Positions 30,788-39,890 of a stretch of DNA of 64,000 nt are shown here, in pieces. A program made the position numbers and the translations under genes. Below the pieces are notes generated by a model, which worked only from the letters and a program-made list of their open reading frames with translations, did no database searches and was not told the origin of the DNA. Source of the DNA: Fulvia fulva. Lineage: Eukaryota > Ascomycota > Dothideomycetes > Mycosphaerellales > Mycosphaerellaceae. The stretch is taken from NCBI RefSeq assembly GCF_020509005.1, contig NC_063012.1, forward strand, positions 9,858,001 through 9,922,000, in the 5' to 3' direction. The stretch's first letter is position 1. Each line of letters begins with the position of its first letter.

Positions 30788-32413
30788 CTATGCCGGACGA
30801 CCAGCAGCAGCCTTCTTCGCCTGTCTCACTTCAATCTGCGCCATGTCAAGCTCATACTTGGCCATCTCCAGTTCACCTTTCAACTTCTTCATCGCCTCAC
30901 TATCATCACCACCCTCCTTATCCTTGAATTCCGCCAGCTCCTTCTTCAGCTGGCTGATTTGGACGTTCTGGGTGGTGATCATCTTGCCGAATTTCTCGAC
31001 GCTCTCCTTCTTGGTCTTGAGCTCGGCGCAGAGTTGCTTGGCAGCGTTGAAGTGCTTATCGTGGTCAGCCTGTAGCTTCGGGAGCTTGGAGGCGTGCTGC
31101 TCGGCGATCTTGACGCGCTGCTCAAGAGCGGCCGCACCTTGCGTGATGATTCCGGCATCGAACAATTTTGTACGGGCATCGGCGGCAAGCGTGTGCATCT
31201 TCTCGTCTTCAATCTTCCAGTGCGAGTTGAGGTCTTGGAATTTGGCCTCCGCGACTTGGACCTTCTCGGCGAGGTATTCGTGGTGTTTGATGACCATAGC
31301 GGCGAGGTTCTCCAGCGTAGCATCGTCCGGCAATGGAATGGCCGCTGGCAGGATCTTCTTCAACGTTGAGATCAACTGCGCCGTCTTGCCTTGCTGGTTT
31401 TGCAGCTCAATTTGGAGCTGATCTGCACGCTGCTTCTGCTCATGGCCTGCTCGCGCACACTTCGCGTTGCCCTGGAGCGCAGACTGTGCTTCAAGGTTCA
31501 ACACCTTGCTCTTCTGGACAAACAAGTCGCCCTTCAGCTCGTCGTTCTCCTCTTGCAAGCCTTCATTCTTGCTCTTCAACTCCTCCTTGCGCTTCTTCAA
31601 GTCGTCGTTCTTCGTGGAAAGAGTCTGGATCTTCTCTTCGGCGGTAGTGTATTTCTGGGAGAGTCTCTGCTTGTCGCTGCAAATGCCAGCGCACTTCTCC
31701 TCCGGGGCGGCGAGCTCCTGGCGCATGTCCTCAAGGGCCTCTTGAGTGGTATCGCACTGAGCCTTCAACTCATCTTGCTCAACAGCAAGCGCAGCGCGCT
31801 GCTTCTCCGAGTTCGCGACCTTTTGCTTCAATTCGGTGATTTTGTTCTCAGCATCCTCGCGATACTCCTCATTTGCCCCCCGCTCGAAAGTCCACCGCTT
31901 CTCCGCGACCTGGACGTCCTCGATGATACTGTTGAAGTCCTGCTTAGCGGCAAGGAGTTCTCCGCCGATCTGGGTCATATGCTGCTCGGCACTGATGCGA
32001 GCTGCCTCTGCTGCAACAACCTCCTCTCTGGCATTCTGCGCCTCTCGAGTGAGAGCCTCGACCTTCTCTTCCGCCTCGAGTTGCTTCCGCTCTGACTCCG
32101 CGCGCAACCCCTTCTCAGCATTGAGCTTAGCATTAGTGTCAGTCAGCTGCATCTTAGTGTCGAGCAGCTCGACAGTGGTAGTAGTGTGTCGCTTCTTGAT
32201 CTCGGCATGCACTTTCGAGTGTGTGATGGCTTTCATCTTCTTCTCGACCTTGGCGATGGTCCTCTCGCCCTTCGCCACGATGGACTTCTTCATGTTGCGG
32301 AAGCGGTGCTTGCTTTCAACTTTAGCAGTTTTGGGGGTCATGTTGGCGAATGCTTCAGCAATCATGATGTTGTGGCCAGACAACGCGACAATCGTGGCCG
32401 GAATGGAGAACAT
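30788..32413 (-). CDS. Coiled-coil protein of unknown function
   Basis: Single exon, 541 residues, almost wholly predicted alpha-helical coiled coil with heptad-like Leu/Ala spacing and Lys/Glu/Gln-rich sequence (e.g. KAEIKKR-type basic start, ELKSKNEGLQEENDELKGDL in the middle, MAKYELDMAQIEVRQAKKAA at the end). A short break at ILPAAIPLPDDATLENLAAM (about residue 347) separates two coiled-coil halves. A hydrophobic N-terminal stretch (MFSIPATIVALSGHNIM) could be non-coding if the start is the ATG of MTPKTAKVES, 24 codons later. I do not recognise the family; low-complexity similarity to myosin tails or SMC proteins would be uninformative. The gene is convergent with the MFS gene. Confidence 0.75.
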   Translation of the reverse strand: MFSIPATIVALSGHNIMIAEAFANMTPKTAKVESKHRFRNMKKSIVAKGERTIAKVEKKMKAITHSKVHAEIKKRHTTTTVELLDTKMQLTDTNAKLNAEKGLRAESERKQLEAEEKVEALTREAQNAREEVVAAEAARISAEQHMTQIGGELLAAKQDFNSIIEDVQVAEKRWTFERGANEEYREDAENKITELKQKVANSEKQRAALAVEQDELKAQCDTTQEALEDMRQELAAPEEKCAGICSDKQRLSQKYTTAEEKIQTLSTKNDDLKKRKEELKSKNEGLQEENDELKGDLFVQKSKVLNLEAQSALQGNAKCARAGHEQKQRADQLQIELQNQQGKTAQLISTLKKILPAAIPLPDDATLENLAAMVIKHHEYLAEKVQVAEAKFQDLNSHWKIEDEKMHTLAADARTKLFDAGIITQGAAALEQRVKIAEQHASKLPKLQADHDKHFNAAKQLCAELKTKKESVEKFGKMITTQNVQISQLKKELAEFKDKEGGDDSEAMKKLKGELEMAKYELDMAQIEVRQAKKAAAGRPA

Positions 32414-33486
32414 TGTTGATGGTTGTGATGATTGTTGAATGTTGATTTGCTTCAGGTTGACTTGGTGTGGTGGTCGAGTCTGAAGTTTTGCGTCGTCGCG
32501 TGGCGTTGTTTGTGGAAGGGAAGTTGGAAGAGTGGTGTGAGGTTTTGATGTCCGCTTGCTGCAGGTGCACGGACTCTTGGTTGTGCTGTAAAACGTGACT
32601 TGAGGCGGAGTGAATGTGCGTCAGGTGTGCTTCGGGAACTTTCGAATCATCTCCGTTCACCAAACTCAGGTTTGCACGGGCGGAGACGTGGAAATAACGA
32701 GTAGTGGACGTGCAAGGCTCCATAAGCAACATTCACTTCACTACCGAGCTAGTACCGAAACAGGAAGGAGCGCTTGCGTGACAGTTTTCAACGCTGTCAT
32801 GGCTTGCAGATTGCTCTGTAGCATTTCAGATCGCATCAGATCGCACCTGTCTTACGCTGTGGCGATCGAAAGTCAAAGGTTCATAATCTCGTCCAGAGAA
32901 GGAGCTGTTCGTTCATGGCCACGATGTGAAAGACAATTAGGAAGCTAAGATGGTGGCACCCAAACGGCGCTCAGCTTAGGCTAGTAACACAACTGCTTGT
33001 GGATGGCCTACTAAGCAGCTGCGTAGGTCACTGCAGCTACGTCGGAAACAATGCGTTGCTCAGTGGAGGGCGCGCACCTAGAGATCGACTGCATCAGCGC
33101 CTCGGCTTGGCACGATATCAGAGATCGTGCAAGTAAACGGCTGAACCACCCATCAGTGAGGGCCCAAACATCTCAGCGAAGGAAAGCAAAACAACGAAAA
33201 TGCCTGCTTCCAGCGCCCACGTTCTTTACACCACCCTCAAAGCAACAGCAACCTCCCACATGCTCGTTTTCTTTTCCACTTCAGGCCCCACAGGCTCGCG
33301 GCGAAGTGGAAGCAATCTCTCCACCGGCCACCTTAGCAACGGGGGCAGGAATCGGACGGTTGCCATTGCGATGAAGGCACTCATTGTAAACTCGATCGAT
33401 ATGCGACACCACTCATTGCTTGTGCTGAAGGTCTTTGGAAGGAGGATGCGTGCGGACAGTCAGGGAATCGCCACGCCACTAAGAGG
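32414..33486. other. Gene-poor region, ~1.07 kb
   Basis: Left end holds the promoter of the coiled-coil gene. The remaining sequence has only short frames without recognisable products. No repeat identified up to the minisatellite. Confidence 0.5.
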
Positions 33487-33761
33487 CAACATCCATTGGC
33501 GAGGAAGCGCACATCGACAGAGATGGAGCCTCCATTGCTGAAGAAACGCAAATTGACTAGTATGGAACCTCCATAGGTGAGGAAAGTGTCAGGTGATTGA
33601 GATGGAGCCTTCAATTGCGGTGAAAGTGTACATTGACAGAGATGGAGCCCTTGGCGCGGAAGCGCAAATTAGCTGACGGAGCCTGCACGATGAAGTCAAG
33701 CGCAACGTAACTGAGAAGGAGCCTTCAACAGCGAGGACAGCGCACATCGACGGAGGTGGAG
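33487..33761. repeat. Degenerate 39-40 bp minisatellite, about seven units
   Basis: Successive units end in GATGGAGCC or a near variant: about 33530, 33569, 33609, 33649, 33683, 33723 and a last partial end near 33761. Each begins with T-C/T-CA-x-T and contains a GCGAGGAA/GCGCA-type core. The spacing is 39, 40, 40, 34, 40 and 38 bp. Units share only part of their sequence, so the array is old. On the minus strand the 39-bp period gives 13-residue repeats (NGGSISVDVRFLA-like) over two to three units, but the 34-bp unit breaks the frame, so coding use is unlikely now. Confidence 0.75.
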
Positions 33762-33939
33762 AATCCTCTGGTGCGGAGTTGGTCAGAGTCAAGCAAGGCA
33801 CATGACAATACTAATTGTAGATGCCCTTTCGGCAACGCGAACCACATCGCTCATTAGAGCCATGGCCATGACACAGCAGGATGGATGTTCGACAATGTCA
33901 ACAGCCAAAACAGCCACGACTGAATGCTATGATGTAAAA

Positions 33940-34255
33940 GCGCATCACGCAGATCCCAGAAGCCTTCCTCGAGCAGAATAGAATACTTTTGCACAACGCA
34001 GATCGTAGAACGGCCTCAGGAACAGCTTCGACAGCAGCGACTTGAAAAGTAGAAGGATGCGGAATACGCTCAGCAAAGACTGCGTGAATGACGGGTCTAA
34101 CAGCAAAAAGAGCACAATGCGCAGATGGCTCAAGCCTCGATTGAGTCGACAGACACCAACAGCACCGGTCCTGAAGAGCAACGAACTGCTAACATCGTTA
34201 GTCCCAATCGCGAAAAAACTACGCGTAAGATCATAGTGCTACTGTCGACGTAAGC
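33940..34255 (+). pseudogene. Short coding relic with C-to-T type stop codons
   Basis: From about 34007 one frame reads RPQEQLRQQRLEK, stop, KDAEYAQQRLRE, stop, RV, stop, QQKEHNAQMAQASIESTD and onward to PNREKTTRKIIVLLST. The three stops are TAG, TGA and TAA, each one C-to-T step from CAG, CGA or CAA (Gln, Arg, Gln), which fits the helical Gln/Arg-rich context. A preceding piece in another frame reads ITQIPEAFLEQNRILLHNAD. This looks like the coiled-coil part of a lost gene, possibly a transposon gag. Product unknown. Confidence 0.5.
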
Positions 34256-34314
34256 AATGCTGTTGTATTACTGTTGAATTTAGCCGGCGCTACCGGTACG
34301 AGGCTGGGAGGGCG

Positions 34315-34349
34315 TTGGAGATTTGCTAGCGGTTTGGAGATTTGCTAGC
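34315..34349. repeat. 16-bp direct repeat, 3-bp spacer
   Basis: TTGGAGATTTGCTAGC occurs at 34315-34330 and again at 34334-34349. It could be a replication slip or a pair of binding sites upstream of the small frame at 34511. Confidence 0.8.
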
Positions 34350-34378
34350 TCGTTCTTTGGCATTCACCCACATTCTGT

Positions 34379-34401
34379 GATTGCGCAAGCACTGCGCAAT
34401 C
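34379..34401. repeat. 9-bp inverted repeat with 5-base loop
   Basis: GATTGCGCA (34379-34387) is followed by AGCAC and its perfect complement TGCGCAATC (34393-34401). It lies about 30 bp upstream of a TATA-like site, so it may be a dimeric operator-like site. It is too short to be a terminator in a eukaryote. Confidence 0.75.
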
Positions 34402-34428
34402 CCTGACGTATACATCTTGGCGCAGGTT

Positions 34429-34435
34429 TATATAT
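34429..34435 (+). promoter_or_regulatory. TATA-like box upstream of the frame at 34511
   Basis: TATATAT within GTTTATATATGAG, about 76 bp before the ATG at 34511, in otherwise non-AT-rich sequence. Supports, but does not prove, transcription of the small frame. Confidence 0.4.
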
Positions 34436-34959
34436 GAGCACGCTCACTCACGTGTAGATGGCATCAACGCAAGCAAGCTTCTGAATTCACTGCAACAATA
34501 ACTTCCAAGGATGCCACCAATGTCGCTGCGTAGTCAGAGTTTCCGTGAGCTTAGCAAGCCGCAGGCTACCGCGAACGCGAACAACCAATCATTTAGACCA
34601 CCTGTTGGAATCAGCTGGAGGGACACCAAGGTGGACGGAGTGAGAGACCAGTCTCATAAAGCGCCAGGAGTGCGCCAGTCGTGTGTATTCCGGCAAGAAG
34701 ACCGACACCATCAAAAGCAAGTTCTGCATGACAAGACCAATGTCAGTTCAGCCTGCGATTCTGACAACCAGAGCCGTAAGGTTATTCTATGCAACAGCGC
34801 AAGCGTTGTGGTGGGAAGAACAACAAACATACGCATTGAATCGACACAATCTCCGGTGCGACAACAGAGATTGTGCGTCCGGTCGTGCGACAGGGAGGTC
34901 TACGGATGTTGCTCTGACGCGACATTGCGACTCTTGCCTCGAGTCATCGACACTGGCTA

Positions 34960-34985
34960 CAGTCCTGGGCATAGTTTTTACAACC
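34960..34985 (+). repeat. Left terminal inverted repeat of the Tc1/mariner element
   Basis: 26 bp, identical to the reverse complement of 36176-36201. Outer end begins CAGTCC next to the TA dinucleotide. Confidence 0.95.
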
Positions 34986-35039
34986 CCTATTCTTCCACCT
35001 TTCCTCATTAGGAAGGATGTATCCACTGCTTGGCGTAGC

Positions 35040-36068
35040 TCACCACCTGGTGTGTCCTCCATTGTTGGCTATTACTGCCTCGCAGCGTTCTCGCATACTC
35101 TTGCATATCCGTTGTATGTCCTCAGGTGTGAGCTTGGCCCATTCAATCTTGATAGCAGCTTTTACCTCATCTCGTGTTGTAGGAAAATGAGCACCTACCC
35201 TATGCTTAAGAAGAGCCCATAGATTCTCAATAGGGTTGAGATCTGGTGAATTGGCTGGCTATTTCATAAGGTGTAGGCCCTTATCCTTGAATAGACTCAC
35301 CGTTGCCTTCGCCTTGTGGATTGAGGCGTTGTCTTGCATAACAATGCAGTCCTGCGAGCCTGTTAACACTCGCTGCTTCTCAATTGCCGTGTGGATAAGA
35401 GGGACAATCTGGCTACGATACACCTCACCGTCGACAGAGCCCTTCTCGAATATATAGACTTCTATAGGTCCATCTGCAGAGATACAGCCCTATATCATAC
35501 AGGCTGAGAACTTGCGGAAGCGTGCTGTAAGACAGTGTTCGTGATAAGCCTCATCTGCCCTGCGTGTCACATAGACCTGTCCGAATATTCCACACCTGAA
35601 TGAAGCTTTATCTGTCCAAAGGACCTGAGCCCACTGTTCCACTGTCCATTTAATATGAGCCCTTGCCCATCGAAGCCGTGCCTCCTTGTGTTTCTCAGTC
35701 AACAACGGCTTGCGTGTTGCGACATATCGTAAGAAGCCCTCCTTCTCAAACGCAGCTCTTACTGTCCGGACGTCGCTGAAGATGCCCTCTATCGCGGCAA
35801 TCTGTTCGTATCGCAGGCGGCGGCTGTTGGCATCAGTGGTGGCTCGATGGACAAGTCGCTGACGCTTGGAGGTGTTGATTACAGGTGGTGGGCCTCTCTT
35901 CTTCGGTGTGGAAGGTGGCACTCTTTCAAGCCGTGAGATTACTGAAGAGACAGAGCCTTTGTTAGTGTGAAGGGCGTCTGCAATCTGCTGCAGCGGCCAG
36001 TAGGGGTGTTTGTGAAGAGACTCTATCTCGCCCTTCTCGAATTCGGTAAAGACGCGTCCCTTCGGCAT
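35040..36068 (-). pseudogene. Tc1/mariner transposase with two in-frame stops
   Basis: The frame begins MPKGRVFTEFEKGEIESLHK at 36068 and runs 343 codons to TGA at 35040, normal for this family. The N-terminal HTH region holds WPLQQIADALHTNKGSVSSV. The catalytic triad is present as LWTDKASF (D), VMQDNASIH (D) and PDLNPIENLW (E), with 34 residues between the second D and E. Two TAG codons interrupt it, one just after FSACMI and one just after HLMK. Both fit CAG-to-TAG, the CpA-to-TpA change that RIP makes. No frameshift is present, so the gene has been silenced by point changes only. Confidence 0.9.
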
Positions 36069-36175
36069 GGTGGCGATAGATAGCGCGTGTGTGAGTGTGT
36101 GGATAATGAGATTGAAGGTAGCAACACCTTCTGAGATGGACATGGATAGCCGGAAGGGGTTAGCGTAAATACAGA

Positions 36176-36201
36176 GGTTGTAAAAACTATGCCCAGGACT
36201 G
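36176..36201 (-). repeat. Right terminal inverted repeat of the Tc1/mariner element
   Basis: 26 bp, perfect complement of the left end, followed by the TA dinucleotide at 36202-36203. Confidence 0.95.
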
Positions 36202-36282
36202 TATCCTATTGATTGGTGTGCCCTCATTTGTAAGCGATATTGTTCCTGCAGAAGCGCCGCATTGTGTATATGTCATAGCTGA

Positions 36283-36989
36283 CACCACACTGTGTGCTAC
36301 ACTTTCCAAAAGTAAGGCGAGACGACGGCGAGGGCAGTGGCGAGTATGTCATTGACGAGAAGTAATGGACTAACAAGACTGCTCCTCTTCGTACGGTCAC
36401 TGCTCAGGCTGACAGAGAATTCGCCGAGGACATCACGCCGGCACACCAGTCCAGTCAAATGTAGAGGACGTTGTTGGAATGTCCCGAAACAGCAGCCAAG
36501 TAGTTCGATGGAAGGAGATCCCTGCAATATGAACATCCTATCTCCTACATCAGACCGCTGCTATCGCTCGGTGTTGGTGTTAAAGTGAAGCCACCAGGAG
36601 CCGAGCTTGCGAGGGTCTGGAAACACCGGGTTCAGAATGTCCGCTAAGACACCTGGATTTGCCATCTTAAGTTGAAACACAACAGGTTATTGTCGCACAG
36701 ATCTAAGTTTGCTTTTGGACTACATTGATAGTTAAGGTATCACGTTAGAAGTGTGGGAAGTTATTGTACGGGCTCATATAGGGTGTTTCAAAAGCAGGTT
36801 GTGTATTGCATGTGTCTATCTAGAATAGACAAGTGTTGCTCTTGAAGAGGCTGCAGGTGACTAATCAGTCACCTGATTCTTGGCGTACGTAGCCTCCAGT
36901 TTTGATGATAGGATGTTGCCTATGTGCACGCTCGGATCGCGACATAAGGTCTCGAAGCTCTAACTTTTAGAAAAGACAAAAGTACTAAC
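36283..36989. other. Gene-poor spacer before the repeat block
   Basis: About 700 bp with only short frames and no recognisable domain. Composition is still like the gene-rich side; the shift to CpA/TpG-poor sequence begins to the right. Confidence 0.5.
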
Positions 36990-37547
36990 GTGCTTCACCA
37001 CCGAGCGGGCCACACCACCGAGCGGGCCACTTTTGCCAAGAACTGTACCACTTCTACAGATACAGCTATACAACCACTATTACAGCGTGTATTGTCTTTA
37101 AACGAGGCCAAACTGACCTTAGCTATCCAGGCCACGAAACGCGACGCGACAATCACGAATCGACTTGCTACAAAGGTATACGACGCGTCTCGAACTATAC
37201 TAGGGTATCGATTGAATAGACGACCTCCTCGGGGTGACTACGAGCCCAATTCGAAGAAGCTTACAGAGCTAGAAGAGAGGGTGATACTTGAGTACATACT
37301 CGAGCTAGATCTTAGAGGTTTCCCGCTATTAAAGGCTAGTGTACGAGCAATGGCCGATTCATTACTATAAGAGAAGGGTCTTAAGCCCGCTGGTCTTAAT
37401 TAGACAGACAGGTTTATTAGGCGGCATCGTGAGCTAAAGGTTCGTATAACACGTAGATACGATCGTTAGCGAGCCCTAATAGAAGATCTAGACGTTATCG
37501 AGAAGTGGTTCTTGCTTATACGTAATATAAAGGAGAAGTATAGCATC
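36990..37547 (+). mobile_element. Pogo/Fot1-like transposase, N-terminal half, RIP-damaged and cut by a copia LTR
   Basis: The frame carries the two DNA-binding helix-turn-helix regions of pogo-type transposases. The first is an AIQATKRD...ITNRLATKVYDASRTILGYRL-type psq/HTH region. The second is a CENPB-type block, LTELEERVILEYILELDLRG followed by FPLLKASVRAMADSLL. From 37368 on, TAA and TAG stops appear at positions where the family has Gln or Trp (after ADSLL, after PAGLN, after RRYDR). The sequence ends abruptly at KYSIY where the copia LTR begins at 37548. The catalytic DDE half is not found after the copia array in this window, so it was lost or displaced. Confidence 0.72.
36997..37030. 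repeat. 17-bp tandem duplication
   Basis: ACCACCGAGCGGGCCAC occurs twice with no gap (36997-37013 and 37014-37030), at the left edge of the pogo-like relic; it may be part of that element's end. Confidence 0.85.
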
Positions 37548-37781
37548 TATTAAGAACATATAGGCCGTAGGACAAGCATGTGGGTGTGGGTGTGTCATGT
37601 GACTAGATCACGTGACTAAGGTTTGCTAGCCTATAGGCTAGCAAACATCCGGACACCTAGTATCTACCTACACTAACACCGGCGATACTATATATAGATA
37701 CACGCTATCCTATTAGGTCCTTCTTCGTCTTTCGTATAATCCGCCGTCTTCTACTACTACGTAACTCGTACCTATTTAACA
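37548..37781 (+). repeat. Copia family A, LTR 1 (234 bp)
   Basis: Starts TATTAAGAACATATAGG, where the expected TG has become TA, and ends TATTTAACA. It matches the LTRs at 42842 and 48151 along its length. It contains CACGTG (37610-37615), a 26-bp perfect palindrome (37621-37646), and a TATA box (about 37690) before the probable transcript start. Confidence 0.9.
37621..37646. repeat. Perfect 26-bp palindrome in the copia A LTR
   Basis: The left arm GTTTGCTAGCCTA is followed without a loop by its exact complement. The same palindrome is at 42915-42940 in LTR 2. At 48224-48249 in LTR 3 one C-to-T change breaks it. Its place upstream of the TATA box suggests a dimeric transcription-factor site in U3. 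Confidence 0.9.
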
Positions 37782-37796
37782 GGTTATAAGCCCGGG
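37782..37796 (+). other. Primer-binding site of copia A (half-tRNA initiator Met type)
   Basis: GGTTATAAGCCCGGG directly follows the LTR. The intact form GGTTATGAGCCC would be the complement of the anticodon arm of initiator tRNA-Met (GGGCTCATAACC), the internal primer used by many copia elements. One G-to-A change separates them. The same site follows LTR 2 at 43076. Confidence 0.75.
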
Positions 37797-39170
37797 TTAG
37801 CAACTCGGTGTTTTACCCTCGACAAAGTCGTATTAGAGTTATTCCTCTTCAGAACAAAAGGAAGGCAGACTAGAGGCCGCACCCGCCTTATATAGGAAGC
37901 TATAGCCGTGCTATAGGTACATATAAGACGTAAAAGAGCCTAGTGAGGCACTATTAGACTCCGAGTCAGGGAGCCTATGCTAATACCTTAGACAAGTAGG
38001 CGAGCTTACTAAGAAGAGTCGCTCTCCGGACATCGCGTTCGTATCGACTAACTATTTATTCTAAGAGAGCCGTAGTGTCTTAGAAACCCCCTCTACTAAG
38101 AGAGTTACGCTATAGTGTCTTAGTACTAATACTATCCTTACGACCGACTTTCCTCGCTTTCTAGTAGATAGCCATTCTCTCTACTATTAACCTCGCGTTC
38201 GGTTCACCTCCTATCGATCTAATCGCGTACGACCGAATATATCCTATTACCTAAGGGCAGCTAACCTATCCCTTAACTTACAAAAATGGAGAACGAGACT
38301 AGGTTCATAAGAAAGAGAGCAGCACCTCTTCTAATAAGAGAGAACTACGAAACATAGTTCAAGCTAATAAGAATACACCTAGTATTAAAGTAGGTTGACT
38401 AGGTCCTCGAGGACATTATTACGGACATTCCCGCTATAACCCTAGCGACACCCTCTATATTATCGGAGTCATCCCTTCCTTTGGATCAAGCGATAAGGAA
38501 GGCATCGTACAGACGGCACAATGTAACGGCCCTATATAAGATGTATATCTGTCTGTCGACAGATGACTAAGAGATAATATACGAGATCCGGTATACGAAG
38601 GAGTTATAGGAATAGGCTGAAGCTAAATATAAGAGAAGACTTCTCGCTACTAGAAGAAGTTTGCTTTAGTAATACACCAATTTCGTGATAACAGAGGACC
38701 AGTCAATAGATAACGCCTAGTAGGAGCTTAGCTCAATTGTAAGGAGGGCTGTTTTAATCTCGCCTTAGTTCTAAGACATTAAGACTGAGGACAGAAAGAT
38801 CTAGCAACTCTTAGCAGCTCTACTAGACTTATTTAGCTCAATTCGCGATGCAATTGATGCCTAGGTAAATCTCTCACTACAAGACATTCTTACAATCCTT
38901 AGGGAGAAGCAAGAATCAATAATTTATTAAGGGACAGCTATGTTCGCTAAGAAGGGTTTCTAGGGCAAGCTCACGTGCCATCTCTACAATAGTGACCATT
39001 TTATAAGCAAGTGCCTACACCTTTCTGTAGCTTAGTAGGCTGTTAGGAACAAGGACAAACTAGCTAGGGTTACCTACCCTACTAAGAGACAACCGTCACC
39101 ACCTCGTAGGAGGTCATTATTACTAAACCTTCGTGATGTCCTCAAGGTAATAACGGACCTTACAAAGCAG

Positions 39171-39551
39171 ATGAAGGAGAGCCGCAAGCCAAAGGCCTCC
39201 TCTAGTAAGCCTGTAAGGGCCTATGCGACCCAGGAAGACGCATCAGACTCTGAGATACCATCAGAAGATAATGATGTTGATGAGGTTGCACATTCCACTG
39301 TGGAAGCCAAGGGCAAGTACCCCTCGTCCGAGTGGTTACTTGACTCTTATACATCATCACATATAACTGACCAAGATTCACTATTCAGGACACTAAAGCC
39401 TCTTCAAAAGAGGAAGTGGATCAAGGTTAGGGGTGGCTATCTACAAGCTACATATATAGGAAGTGCAGTAATAGGTGGTCCTTCTAGAAAGCAAATTGTC
39501 TTAGAAAATGTCCTGTTTGTTCCTAGCCTTAGAGTTAGTCTTGTTTCGTAG
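39171..39551 (+). pseudogene. Copia A copy 1: gag end / protease fragment
   Basis: 126 open codons. Contains WLLDSYTSSHITDQDSLFRTL, the place of the aspartic protease motif (usually DSGAS), here with Tyr for Gly, followed by VLENVLFVPSLRVSLVS, the usual region leading to the GAG-pre-integrase domain. A stop follows directly at the next codon. Confidence 0.8.
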
Positions 39552-39890
39552 AATCAGTTCAGCTAACAGTTTGCTGTCCAACCACCTAGTTTCACCCTAA
39601 AATCCTTGTCTAGTAAACCCGTTGTCCAGACCAAACTTCGAGGAGGAGTACCGTTTATCCACTCGATCTCGGAAATTCTTGAGCCACAGCATGCTAGCAT
39701 ACTCTCTTAAGAACGTGACGGTACCGCTATGGCTAACACTGAGTCCGAAGATCAGTAGGAGCTATGGCATAGAAGATGTGCACACCTTGGCAAGGGACTG
39801 CTAAGAAACCTGTATAGAGTCACTGACAAGAAAGATCCCATTCCTGTTCCTTCTGAACACCAGAATTGCAAGGTCTGCTCCCTTGTAAAC

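Larger units (their letters stand above)
34960..36201 (-). mobile_element. Complete Tc1/mariner DNA transposon (impala-like), 1242 bp
   Basis: Ends are perfect 26-bp inverted repeats starting CAGTCCTGGGCA (34960-34985 and 36176-36201), bordered on both sides by the TA target dinucleotide (34958-34959 and 36202-36203). It holds one transposase gene on the minus strand. Size, CAGT start, TA target and DD34E catalytic triad place it in Tc1/mariner, near fungal impala. It looks structurally mobile if a transposase were supplied, because both ends are intact. Confidence 0.93.
34511..36282 (+). pseudogene. Small open frame split by the Tc1/mariner insertion
   Basis: The frame starts MPPMSLRSQSFRELSKPQAT at 34511 and is open to the transposon at 34960. 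If the element and one TA copy (34960-36203) are ignored, the frame continues without a stop for another 25 codons to TGA at 36280-36282, giving 175 residues. The right-hand part is Cys-rich (WCALICKRYCSCRSA). A TATA-like box lies upstream and the ATG context (AAGGATGCC) is fair. No family is recognised, and a chance frame of this length is possible. It is listed as interrupted because no intact product can be made at present. Confidence 0.4.

Noticed and set aside
31391..32438. Plus-strand Leu/Ser-rich frames of 200-234 codons
   Set aside because: Complement of a Glu/Lys-rich coiled-coil gene on the minus strand; a typical shadow.
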